Made by a program: the position numbers and the translations under genes. Below are positions 33,981-42,356 of a DNA stretch of 64,000 bases, piece by piece. Position 1 is the stretch's first letter; the number at the start of each line of letters is the position of its first letter. This stretch comes from an uncultured Sutterella sp. (lineage in GTDB: Bacteria; Pseudomonadota; Gammaproteobacteria; Burkholderiales; Burkholderiaceae_F): contig CAJMKD010000005.1 in assembly GCA_905213905.1 (NCBI GenBank), positions 40,705 to 104,704 of the forward strand, given 5' to 3'. Under the pieces are notes generated by a model. It did no database searches. It was not told the origin of the DNA and saw nothing but the letters and a program-made list of their open reading frames with translations.

Positions 33981-34988
33981 ATGCGTAATCTCTCTCGGCG
34001 CAGCGCCGGCCGCATGCTCGGCGCACTCTGCCTATCTCCTTTCTTAACGCTCGCGGGCGGCTGCGCCTCGCCGAGCGACTCCCCCTGGGATCATGCCCCA
34101 GGCTGGCGCAGCGACGACGCGCGCCGCGCCGTTGCAAACAATTCCGCCGCGCCCGCAGACATCCATCGCTTTGCGCGGGCACCGCGCACGCGACCGAACC
34201 CGATCGTCGCACGAGAAGGCATGGTTCGCAGCGTCATGACGAACGAACGCGTCGCCGCCCTCACCTTCGACCTTTGCGAACTTGAAACTGTCACGACCGG
34301 CTACGACGCCGCCGTGATCGACTATCTGCGCGAAGAAGCGCTGCCAGCAACGCTCTTTCTCGGCGGCAAGTGGATGCGCACGCATGCTGTGCGCACGAAG
34401 CAGCTCATGACGGATCCGCTCTTTGAAATCGGCAGTCATGCCTGGTCGCACGGCAATTTCGGCATCATGGACGAATGTGCGATGCGCGAGCAAATCCGCT
34501 GGACCGATGCGCAGTACGCCGCGCTGCGCGAGACGGTGATGCGCGAAGCGAAAACGCCCGAAGCGCGTGCGGCGGCAGCGGCGATTCCGGCAGCCATGCG
34601 CTTTTTCCGGCTGCCTTACGGCCGCACTTCGGAGCTCGGCCTTCGCGTCCTTGCCGACGAAGGCTTCGACGTCATTCAGTGGTCCGTCTCCGGCGACTCG
34701 GTCCTCGACATGACGCCGGAAGAAGAGGGCCGCGCCACGGCGCTTCGCGTCAACCCGGGCGGCATTCTGCTCTTTCACGCGAACCGCGTGCCGAAAAATG
34801 CCCCAGCCATTCTCCGCGCCACGGTCGACACGCTGCGCCGCCTCGGCTACCGCTTTGCGTCCGTTTCAACGCTCCTCACCCTCGGCGAACCCTTTCGCAC
34901 GCACGCGGGCTACTTTGAAATGCCGGGCGACAACCTCGACCTTGACGGCTGCTACGGCATCAACGGAACAGGCAGAAAAAAACTTTGA
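33981..34988 (+). CDS. Polysaccharide deacetylase (NodB-like), probable lipoprotein
   Basis: The 335-aa protein starts MRNLSRRSAGRMLGALC with a signal peptide and a lipobox-like LAGGC (cysteine near residue 28), so it probably sits in the envelope. NodB-fold motifs follow: TFDLCELE (usual TFDDG), GSHAWSHGNFG with the HxxxH metal histidines, FFRLPYGRTS, WSVSGDS and ILLFHANR. The second aspartate of TFDD is replaced by Leu, which normally helps hold the metal. Likely role: de-N-acetylation of a cell-envelope sugar polymer. The frame is open upstream to 33936; the ATG at 33981 places the signal peptide correctly. Confidence 0.8.
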   Translation: MRNLSRRSAGRMLGALCLSPFLTLAGGCASPSDSPWDHAPGWRSDDARRAVANNSAAPADIHRFARAPRTRPNPIVAREGMVRSVMTNERVAALTFDLCELETVTTGYDAAVIDYLREEALPATLFLGGKWMRTHAVRTKQLMTDPLFEIGSHAWSHGNFGIMDECAMREQIRWTDAQYAALRETVMREAKTPEARAAAAAIPAAMRFFRLPYGRTSELGLRVLADEGFDVIQWSVSGDSVLDMTPEEEGRATALRVNPGGILLFHANRVPKNAPAILRATVDTLRRLGYRFASVSTLLTLGEPFRTHAGYFEMPGDNLDLDGCYGINGTGRKKL

Positions 34989-35216
34989 ATTCGGCGCTCT
35001 CAGCGTGTTTACTAATCTAAAGCCGAGCATCTCAACATATACTTGAAAATTGCGCACGGTTTCGCGCGGCAAAAAGAGCCAGACGCTTTCCCCTCGGACG
35101 ACGGACTTCCTAAAGCTGTCCGCGCCCTTTTGGGATGCGTCTCAGATCGGTTCGGCGGCATCTCTCGGCAGGCCGGCCCGCGACCCCAATTAAAACAACA
35201 GCAAGCAGGGCATTTG

Positions 35217-36719
35217 ATGTTTTCCAATCCCACAGCCGTCACCTTCATCGGCTATTTGGTAGCGATGATCGGCATAGGCTTCTTCGCTTACTACTACACC
35301 AGAAACTACTCCGACTACATTCTCGGCGGCCGCAGCCTCGGCGGCATCGTCACCGCGCTCTCGGTGGGCGCCTCCGACATGAGCGGCTGGCTGCTCATGG
35401 GCGTGCCGGGCTCGGTCTACCTCTTCGGCATCTCGCAGAGCTGGATTGCCATCGGCCTCACGCTCGGCGCCTACATCAACTGGCACCTCGTCGCGGCGCG
35501 CCTTCGCGTCTATACGGAAAAAGCGCACAACGCGCTCACGCTGCCCGACTACTTCACGCACCGGTTCGAAGACAAAGGAAATCTGCTGCGCATCATTGCC
35601 GCCATCGTGATTCTCATTTTCTTTACGATCTACTGCGCCTCGGGCGTCGTCGCGGGCGCGCGCCTCTTTGAGAACACGTTCCATATGGACTATCAGACGG
35701 CGCTCATCATCGGAGCGGCGGCAACCATTCTCTACGTCTTTGTCGGCGGCTTCCTTGCCGTCTCCTGGACCGACACCATCCAAGCGAGCATCATGTGCAT
35801 TGCGCTCATCGTGACGCCGATCGCCGTCTGCATGGATGCGGGCGGCTTCTCCGCCTCGATCGAGCAAGTGCGCTCCATCAACCCCAAAATGCTCGACATT
35901 ATGGAGGGACAAACCTTCGTCGGCATCGTGAGCCTGCTCGCCTGGGGCCTCGGCTACTTCGGCCAGCCTCACATTCTCGTGCGCTTCATGGCCGCCAAAT
36001 CGATCAAGGTGATTCCAAATGCGCGACGCGTCGGCATCATTTGGATGATTTTCTGCCTTGCGGGCGCAATCGGCGTCGGCTTTTTCGGCGCAGCCTACTT
36101 CTCGCTCCACCCGGGCGACGCCAGCCTGGTGCAGGAAAACAATGAGCGCGTCTTCATCGTGCTTTCTTCGCTTCTCTTCAACCCCTGGATTGCCGGCCTG
36201 CTGATGTCAGCGATCCTGGCGGCTGTCATGTCGACGCTTTCCTGCCAGCTCCTTGTCTGCTCCTCAACGCTGACGGAAGACTTCTATCACACGTTCATTC
36301 GCCCGAATGCCTCGCAGCGCGAACTCGTCTGGTTCGGCCGCGGCATGGTTCTGCTGATTTCGATTCTCTCGATCTGGCTGGCGAGCGATCCCGAGAGCCT
36401 CGTCTTCTCGCTCGTCTCCTACGCCTGGGCTGGCTTCGGCGCAGCGTTCGGCCCCGTCATCCTTCTTTCGCTCTGGTGGCGCCGCATGACGCGCAACGGC
36501 GCGCTCGCCGGCATGATCGTCGGCGCGGCGACTGTGCTTATTTGGAACCACTTCGCCTGGTTCGGCCTCTATGAAATCCTTCCGGGCTTCGTCTTCGCCT
36601 CGATTGCCATTGTCATCGCGAGCCTTCTTGACAAAACGCCTTCAAAGGCCATTGAAGCGCGCCACGACGCTGTGATCGACGAGATCCGCCGCATCGAAGC
36701 CACGCCCGGCGAAGCCTGA
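35217..36719 (+). CDS. putP: Sodium/proline symporter
   Basis: Sodium:solute symporter family member that imports proline. The 500-aa protein starts MFSNPTAVTFIGYLVAMIG, has about 13 membrane segments, and carries the sodium-site region GASDMSGWLLMGVPG and the family motif GYFGQPHILVRFMA. The ATG at 35217 has AGGG about 6 bases upstream; the frame stays open upstream to 35043 but without resemblance. It stands alone, with a GC-rich hairpin downstream. Confidence 0.93.
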   Translation: MFSNPTAVTFIGYLVAMIGIGFFAYYYTRNYSDYILGGRSLGGIVTALSVGASDMSGWLLMGVPGSVYLFGISQSWIAIGLTLGAYINWHLVAARLRVYTEKAHNALTLPDYFTHRFEDKGNLLRIIAAIVILIFFTIYCASGVVAGARLFENTFHMDYQTALIIGAAATILYVFVGGFLAVSWTDTIQASIMCIALIVTPIAVCMDAGGFSASIEQVRSINPKMLDIMEGQTFVGIVSLLAWGLGYFGQPHILVRFMAAKSIKVIPNARRVGIIWMIFCLAGAIGVGFFGAAYFSLHPGDASLVQENNERVFIVLSSLLFNPWIAGLLMSAILAAVMSTLSCQLLVCSSTLTEDFYHTFIRPNASQRELVWFGRGMVLLISILSIWLASDPESLVFSLVSYAWAGFGAAFGPVILLSLWWRRMTRNGALAGMIVGAATVLIWNHFAWFGLYEILPGFVFASIAIVIASLLDKTPSKAIEARHDAVIDEIRRIEATPGEA

Positions 36720-36746
36720 TTTCCGCCTGACGCTTGACAGCTTACC

Positions 36747-36776
36747 GGCGCCGGCATCTGCTCTCATGCCGGCGCC
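36747..36776 (+). terminator. Strong GC hairpin after putP
   Basis: An 11-bp perfect stem (GGCGCCGGCAT with ATGCCGGCGCC) and an 8-base loop lie 27 bases after the putP stop. There is no T run, so it may act as an RNA stabiliser or a weak terminator. A -10-like TAGAAT followed by GACGA lies just beyond it, at 36784-36789. Confidence 0.5.
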
Positions 36777-36875
36777 GCATTGCTAGAATGACGACCTTCA
36801 CCAACGGACGCGCCTGCGCGCGCATCCGCATGCACATCCCAGCGCCTTCAGCAAAGGCGCGCATTTTTCTCCGCA

Positions 36876-38135
36876 ATGAGCTCCAAGACTTCCATTGCCG
36901 ACAGACTTCGTCGGATTCTGCCCTTCATCACCCACTTGTCGAATCCGTCCGACCGGGTGCGCTACATGTCGGAATTCCGCAGGCTTTATGCGGAAGATCC
37001 CTTTGAGTTCGTCGAAGCTTACGACCGTTGCCTCGAAGAGCTTCGGCGAACCGTAAGCCAGGACCTTGTCAATCAAATCGAAGACTGCGCCGGGTTTGAG
37101 CTCGACAACATGCCTGTTTCGATCGAGGAAGATGGCGTTACGAGCACGCTTTATGCCTGCGGATTTTTTGGCTACGGGCTTGTGAATTCGCCGCTGCGCA
37201 CCGAAAAAATCACGCGAGAAAAGGCCGAAGCGCTCCGAGGGCTGCTCTTCAAGCACTTCTTCGAGAAAAGCGCCTGCGAAATCCGCGTCTATGAAAATCT
37301 GATTCCGCTCAATCACAAAATTGTTTCGGATGCGCCGCCCGCCTTCCGCTTTCTGAGCGCCATGACGTCGTCGGCCGACACATTCGTGCCGCAGATCACC
37401 TCGCTTGACATGCCTGGATACGATGCCAACTACGATGAAGAAGACGCTTCCGACATCGCAGCGCGCTTCCGTCTCGTGCTCTTTTCGGTAACAACGAAAA
37501 AGCGCAGCAAGCTCCCGGCGCAGAAGCGGCCCTATGCAGCGGCTGCCGGCTTTTCGCTCTTGGTGAACGGCAACCCCATGTACAGTCCCGACTATGTGCT
37601 CACGACGCCATGGGGCAAGGACTTCCGCGACTGGGCGCAGGATTTTGCCGGCGAGCTTCGCTTTTACGTGACGGAGCCCTGCCTGCTCAGCGACGCGCTC
37701 AACTGCCTCGATTACGTGATCGGCATCAAGCGCGTGCCGCTCGCCTACTCGCGCGCCACGCTCGATGAGGGCGTGCCCGAGCATTCGCTCGTCATGAGCT
37801 TCGGCATCTTCACGGACCCGCTGCGAGGCTATTCGGAGCTGCGCGTGGCGTTTGCCCGGCCTGAAAAGCCCGACGTGCTCGTGGGCGGCGTGCCGCTGCC
37901 GCTGCCCTCGGTCAATGCAGAAGCTTCGGGCGATGAGCTGATCCGCTTCGTCCGCGCGCTCGTGAGCCTTGAAGGCATCCTGACGATTGACCCGTCGACC
38001 TACAAGTACAAAGTCTTTACCGCCGAACCCGAATCGGTTGACCGTCTCTACAACACGGTGACGGGCAAGCAGGTGCCGCTCGTGCGGCGGGAGCACTCCT
38101 TCATTGCCGACGGCTCCTCGCTCATTTTCAACTGA
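36876..38135 (+). CDS. Protein of unknown function (419 aa)
   Basis: I do not recognise a family. The product is soluble, with no signal peptide or membrane segment. It begins MSSKTSIADRLRRILPFITH and contains an acidic stretch (YDANYDEEDASD) near residue 190 and repeated Phe/Tyr-rich beta-like segments (RFRLVLFSVTTKK, GFSLLVNGNPMYSPDYVL). Codon use and base composition match the neighbours, and termination is by the hairpin at 38171. No strong ribosome site precedes the ATG. A -10-like TAGAAT lies 87 bases upstream. It is transcribed alone and convergent with the exported protein at 38287. Confidence 0.75.
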   Translation: MSSKTSIADRLRRILPFITHLSNPSDRVRYMSEFRRLYAEDPFEFVEAYDRCLEELRRTVSQDLVNQIEDCAGFELDNMPVSIEEDGVTSTLYACGFFGYGLVNSPLRTEKITREKAEALRGLLFKHFFEKSACEIRVYENLIPLNHKIVSDAPPAFRFLSAMTSSADTFVPQITSLDMPGYDANYDEEDASDIAARFRLVLFSVTTKKRSKLPAQKRPYAAAAGFSLLVNGNPMYSPDYVLTTPWGKDFRDWAQDFAGELRFYVTEPCLLSDALNCLDYVIGIKRVPLAYSRATLDEGVPEHSLVMSFGIFTDPLRGYSELRVAFARPEKPDVLVGGVPLPLPSVNAEASGDELIRFVRALVSLEGILTIDPSTYKYKVFTAEPESVDRLYNTVTGKQVPLVRREHSFIADGSSLIFN

Positions 38136-38170
38136 GCGACGACCCGCTTTCCGGCTGCGCCGCAAGCTGT

Positions 38171-38210
38171 AAAAAAGCCCGCTCAATCGTCAGGATTGGC
38201 GGGCTTTCTT
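38171..38210. terminator. Bidirectional terminator between convergent genes
   Basis: AAGCCCGC at 38175-38182 pairs with GCGGGCTT at 38199-38206, extended inward by AATC/GATT across a small bulge. There is TTTCTTC on the plus side and TTTTTT on the minus side, so it can serve both the 36876 gene and the 38287 gene. Confidence 0.85.
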
Positions 38211-38286
38211 CATTGGCGAACCTTCGCAGGTAAACACGGTAGCGCACCTGCCCGCGCAACGGCAGGCAAAAGTGCGGCTGCAGGCT

Positions 38287-39069
38287 TTACTTCTGAGCGC
38301 CGGTTGCCGGATGGCCTTCCGGAAGCGCCGGATGGCCCTCGGGAAGCGTCTTCCCCGAAGTCTTCGCGGCATCGGTCTTCGTCGGATTGCCGTCCTTGTC
38401 GATGCCTTCGGTCGCTTCTTCGCGGATCGGCACTTCCTTTTCACCGTAAAGGAGGTCCGGACGGGCGTCGCGCAGCACCACTTCTTCGGGCGCGCCCGCC
38501 GTCTGCATCGAGCAGAAGATCATCGTCATGTTCTGGTACGGCGCAACGTGGAAGGCGCGCTCCGTCTGCCCGAATTCCGGATATTCATAGTTCGAGGGAC
38601 GCGTGTAAGCCTTCCAGGTGCTGCCCGGCTCGTTCATGCGCACCACGCGGTTGGCGTGCGCAGACTTGTGATTCGTGTCGACGGCCTCCCAATCGAGCTT
38701 GATCGAATCGACCACCTTTTTCCAGTCTTCCTTGATGAGCAGGCCCCAGAAGTGCGTGTGCATGTCGGGCATGCCGAAGTAGCGCACGATTTCATCGTTG
38801 ACGATGTAGCCGGCCACCGTGAGGTCGTCGACCTTATAGGGCTTTTCGAAGAGCACGACGTCGAGCGGCTGCTTTTCAATCTTCATGTACGCCATGTCCC
38901 CGTCGTGCACTTTGTACTTTTCCGGGAACTGCTTGTCCTGAGCGATGGCCTTGAAGAAATCGGCCGAGCAGGCCTGAAGAGCCTTGACGACGGACGCATC
39001 CGCCGCATGCGCGGGCGAGAGGGCAGCCGCGCAGAGAGCGGCCGCAGCCGCCAGAAGCACCTTTTTCAC
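38287..39069 (-). CDS. Exported protein of unknown function
   Basis: The 260-aa product starts at GTG 39069 with GAGGAG 7 bases upstream. It begins with a clear Sec signal peptide (VKKVLLAAAAALCAAALSPAHA, cleavage after AHA). The mature part is soluble, rich in Asp, Lys and Met, with segments such as RYFGMPDMHTHFWGLLI and FHVAPYQNMTMIF. It ends with a short proline/histidine repeat, LPEGHPALPEGHPATG. I do not recognise the family. It lies between convergent and divergent neighbours and is probably a single-gene transcript; function unknown, location periplasm. Confidence 0.78.
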   Translation of the reverse strand: MKKVLLAAAAALCAAALSPAHAADASVVKALQACSADFFKAIAQDKQFPEKYKVHDGDMAYMKIEKQPLDVVLFEKPYKVDDLTVAGYIVNDEIVRYFGMPDMHTHFWGLLIKEDWKKVVDSIKLDWEAVDTNHKSAHANRVVRMNEPGSTWKAYTRPSNYEYPEFGQTERAFHVAPYQNMTMIFCSMQTAGAPEEVVLRDARPDLLYGEKEVPIREEATEGIDKDGNPTKTDAAKTSGKTLPEGHPALPEGHPATGAQK

Positions 39070-39339
39070 GTTGAGTCTCCTCGAGGGAATTTTTTCTTTT
39101 GGGAGAAGCCTATTCTTGCGCCCGGGCCTTTCGCCGGGCTTAAGGCCGCATTTCATTGCTGATGAGCAAAAGCCCTTAGCGAAGCGCTATTCGGCTTTGC
39201 GCAATCTTCATCCGCCGGAAACCAAACCGTCATCGGCCGGACAAAATCCCGTCATGCGCCGGCGCAAAAATCTCGATCGTCCGAAGGCTGATTCGCCCTC
39301 GACACCCGAATACATCCTCAAACGAGAGAGATCAACGAC

Positions 39340-40476
39340 ATGACGAATTCCACTTCCTGCGCCAACCATTCGCTTTCGCGCCGCGGCTTCCTTCGCGCCG
39401 GCGCCGCTGCTGCGCTCGCCGCAACGGCAGGCGGCTTTGCTTCTCACCCCGTTTTCGCAGCTGCGGCTGAACCTGCACGCACGCTGTCGGTGGCCGATGC
39501 GCTTTCGATGAGCCCCATTGACATGGCGCGAGAAAGCCGGGTCGTTCAGGCGGCGAAAACGGCGCTCGAAGAAAGCGCGAAGCGTCTTTCAGACGAATCG
39601 CTTCGCAGCACGGTCCTCGCTGTTATGGCCGATCCGGTGCCGACGCTTGCCGACGGCATCAATGAGGCAGAATGCCTCGAAAAGCTGCGCGCAGCCGAGC
39701 TCATCGACGCCGGCCGCAAGACGCTGCTGCCGCCGCTGCCCAAGAAAGGCGCCGCGCCGCAGCCCTATTGGAGCGCGCCGGGCTCGGGCTACGCCAGCCA
39801 CCATGCTTATCCGGGCGGACTCGTCACGCACTGCGCGCTCAATGTGGCAAGCGCCGAGAAGCTCGCTGACAGCTATGAAGCCGTGTTCGGCCTCTCGCTC
39901 GACCGCGACGCCGCCGTGGGCGGCGAGCTGCTGCATGACCTGCACAAGCCCTGGGTCTTCCAATGGCTCGAAGACGGCACCTGCCGCAAGGAAGAGACGC
40001 TTGCAAAGACGGGCGAGCATCACATTCTTTCCATCGCCGAATCCATGAAGCGCGGCGTCGCACCCGCCGTCTGCGTCGCCCAGGCCTGCGCGCACGACCA
40101 TCCGGGCACGCCCGAGAGCGAAGCGCGCGTCGTCGGCTATCTGCGCGCCGCCGCGATTCTCGCCGGCATCGACCCCGTCAAGTACGGCTGCCTCGCCGCA
40201 GACGGCAAAACGCTTCCCCTCCCTCGGCGCTCGGAAGGCTTTGCCGTGCATCTGGCCGACCACGACTTCGTTCTTGCCGGCCCCGCCTGCCAGTGGAGCG
40301 CTGCGGCGCTGCGGACGCTTTTTGAAGAAAAGTACGGCGTCAAGGATGCCGCATCGCTCAACAAGCTTCGCAACTACGTGCTTGCCAACCTGACGGCCAT
40401 GCGGCTTTACGGCGCGCTGAGCGCCGGCGGCCGCGATGCCTTCGCGGCTGAAGTGGCCCGCGTGCTGAAGGCCTGA
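39340..40476 (+). CDS. Tat-exported HD-domain protein (putative phosphohydrolase)
   Basis: The 378-aa protein opens with a twin-arginine signal (SLSRRGFLRAG, then a hydrophobic Ala-rich core, cleavage near residue 40). The mature part has HD-superfamily hallmarks: HHAYPGGLVTHCALNV (His154-His164), the HD pair at 199-200 in GELLHDLHKPW, and EHHILSIAES (His227/228). These residues normally bind metal for phosphohydrolysis. Nearest look-alikes of the HHxYPGGLxxH pattern are cytoplasmic HD enzymes such as YhaM-type nucleases, so export is unusual. Substrate unknown. It precedes phoA on the same strand. Confidence 0.78.
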   Translation: MTNSTSCANHSLSRRGFLRAGAAAALAATAGGFASHPVFAAAAEPARTLSVADALSMSPIDMARESRVVQAAKTALEESAKRLSDESLRSTVLAVMADPVPTLADGINEAECLEKLRAAELIDAGRKTLLPPLPKKGAAPQPYWSAPGSGYASHHAYPGGLVTHCALNVASAEKLADSYEAVFGLSLDRDAAVGGELLHDLHKPWVFQWLEDGTCRKEETLAKTGEHHILSIAESMKRGVAPAVCVAQACAHDHPGTPESEARVVGYLRAAAILAGIDPVKYGCLAADGKTLPLPRRSEGFAVHLADHDFVLAGPACQWSAAALRTLFEEKYGVKDAASLNKLRNYVLANLTAMRLYGALSAGGRDAFAAEVARVLKA

Positions 40477-40507
40477 CGAGCGCTTTCATCCGCACTTCGT
40501 GCTCAAG

Positions 40508-40538
40508 GCCTCCCGTTCGCCGCCCGCGGCCGGGAGGC
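40508..40538 (+). terminator. Hairpin after the HD-domain gene
   Basis: An 8-bp stem GCCTCCCG/CGGGAGGC with a 15-base GC-rich loop lies 31 bases after the stop. The T content after it is poor, so termination is likely partial. Confidence 0.45.
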
Positions 40539-40729
40539 TGAAGTCTCTGAAACGGGCGCGCTTGAGCGGCTGCTTCATCAATTTGTCACGTCAGCCATAC
40601 GAAATCTTCAACTGCCGGACATCAGCACGTCACACCGCCTTTTTAGAGTTCTCTGCATCCCGCTCAACCACATACCCAAGCTCGAACGCGCTTCGAGCGC
40701 ACCTGTTCCACATACCAGGAATCCAAACA

Positions 40730-42175
40730 ATGAATGCCATGAAGCTTGTCGCCGCAGCCGCCCTCTCGGCCGTCTGCGCGCTCTCTGCCACGCAAACGCT
40801 TGCGGCCGATGCCGCCCAGACGATGCCCGTCATCGATCGTGCCGCCAAGGGCGACATCACGGCCTGGGGCGGCGCTCGCCGCATCACGACCGATCAGACG
40901 GAAATGCTGCGCGCTTCGCTCAGCACCAAGACCGTCAAAAACGTCATTCTGCTGATCGGCGACGGCATGGGCGACAGCGAAATCACTGCTGCGCGCAACT
41001 TCGCCTACGGCGCCGCCGGCGCCTTCCCTGGCCTTGACGCACTGCCCGTCACCGGCCAGTACACGCACTATTCGCTTGACATCAAGACGAAGAAGCCCGA
41101 TTACGTGACGGACTCCGCCGCTTCCGCCACGGCTTGGAACACGGGCGTCAAGAGCTACAACGGCGCGATCGGCGTCGACGTCTTCGGCAAGCCCCACAGC
41201 TCGATCATTGAACTCGCGAAGAAGGCAGGCAAAGCCACTGGCAATGTCTCCACCGCTGAAATTCAGGATGCAACGCCAGCGGCCACGTTTGCGCACGTCA
41301 CCCAGCGCAAGTGCTACGGCCCGAAGGCGACGTCCGACCGCTGCCCGAAGGAAGCCGCTGAAAACGGCGGCATCGGCTCCATCTCCGAACAGCTCATCAA
41401 GGCGCGCGTCGATGTAACGCTCGGCGGCGGCATGGCTTCCTTCAAGGAAACGGCCAAGGGCGGCGAATTCAGCGGCAAGGTGCTGCTCGACGCTGCACGC
41501 GAAGCGGGCTACCAAATCGTCACCAATACGAAGGAGCTCGAAGCGATCAAGTCGGCCGATCCCGCCCGTCCTGTTCTCGGCCTCTTCTCCGAAGGCAACA
41601 TGCCGGTCCGCCTCAAGGGACCGCAGGCGCGCCACTACGGCAACATTGAGCTGCCGCCCGTCGTCTGCGAAAAGAATCCTGAACGCACGGCCGACCACCC
41701 GACGCTTGCGCAAATGACCACCAAGGCGATCGAGCTCCTCCAGAGCAATCCCAACGGCTTCTTCCTTCAGGTCGAAGGCGCCTCGATCGACAAGCAGGAC
41801 CACAAGGCCAATCCCTGCGGCCAGTTCGGCGAAACGGTCGACCTTGACGAAGCCGTGCAGGTCGCGCTCGACTTCGCCAAGAAGGACGGCAACACGCTCG
41901 TGATCGTCACGGCCGACCACGCGCACGCCTGCCAGATCGTCTATCCGGACACGAAGGCGCCCGGCCTCACGCTTGCCGTCATGACGAAGGACGGCGTGCC
42001 GATGGCCGTCTCCTACGGCAACTCGGACGATCCTGAAGATCAGGGCCACACGGGCACGCAGCTGCGCATTGCAGCCTACGGCCCGCATGCAGCCAATGTC
42101 TCCGGCCTCACCGACCAGACGGACCTCTTCTTCACGATCCGCGACGCGCTCGGCCTGAAGCAGGACGCGAAGTAA
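40730..42175 (+). CDS. phoA: Alkaline phosphatase
   Basis: Periplasmic zinc/magnesium phosphomonoesterase. The 481-aa precursor starts MNAMKLVAAAALSAVCALS with a Sec signal cut near ATQTLAADA. All catalytic sites of the E. coli enzyme are present: LLIGDGMGD, the nucleophile serine in TDSAASATAW, VEGASIDKQDHKANP, VTADHAHA and the HTGTQ histidine. The C-terminal third follows E. coli PhoA closely as I recall it. The ATG at 40730 has an AGGA about 9 bases upstream; the ATG at 40739 is an alternative. A good terminator follows. Confidence 0.96.
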   Translation: MNAMKLVAAAALSAVCALSATQTLAADAAQTMPVIDRAAKGDITAWGGARRITTDQTEMLRASLSTKTVKNVILLIGDGMGDSEITAARNFAYGAAGAFPGLDALPVTGQYTHYSLDIKTKKPDYVTDSAASATAWNTGVKSYNGAIGVDVFGKPHSSIIELAKKAGKATGNVSTAEIQDATPAATFAHVTQRKCYGPKATSDRCPKEAAENGGIGSISEQLIKARVDVTLGGGMASFKETAKGGEFSGKVLLDAAREAGYQIVTNTKELEAIKSADPARPVLGLFSEGNMPVRLKGPQARHYGNIELPPVVCEKNPERTADHPTLAQMTTKAIELLQSNPNGFFLQVEGASIDKQDHKANPCGQFGETVDLDEAVQVALDFAKKDGNTLVIVTADHAHACQIVYPDTKAPGLTLAVMTKDGVPMAVSYGNSDDPEDQGHTGTQLRIAAYGPHAANVSGLTDQTDLFFTIRDALGLKQDAK

Positions 42176-42232
42176 TCGGCTAACGCATTCGATACCAGGG
42201 CGGTTCGCTGCCGCCCATGAATTCTCCTGCGG

Positions 42233-42280
42233 GACGCAGGCGCTTCTTCGAAGGCGGAAGCGTCTGCGTCCTTCTTTTTC
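42233..42280 (+). terminator. Rho-independent terminator after phoA
   Basis: A 13-bp stem with one mismatch (42233-42245 with 42258-42270) is followed by CTTCTTTTTC. It isolates phoA from the primase-helicase gene. Confidence 0.88.
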
Positions 42281-42356
42281 TTCTCCAGCCGCAGCAATCC
42301 GCAACCATGCGGCGCTTCTCGTGCATACTGCACGCATGCATCAAGAAGAGAAAGAC

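Noticed and set aside
40580..40680. PHO-box-like TGTCAC and CGTCACAC stretches upstream of phoA
   Set aside because: They do not fit the paired CTGTCAT spacing of PhoB sites well enough to claim a site.
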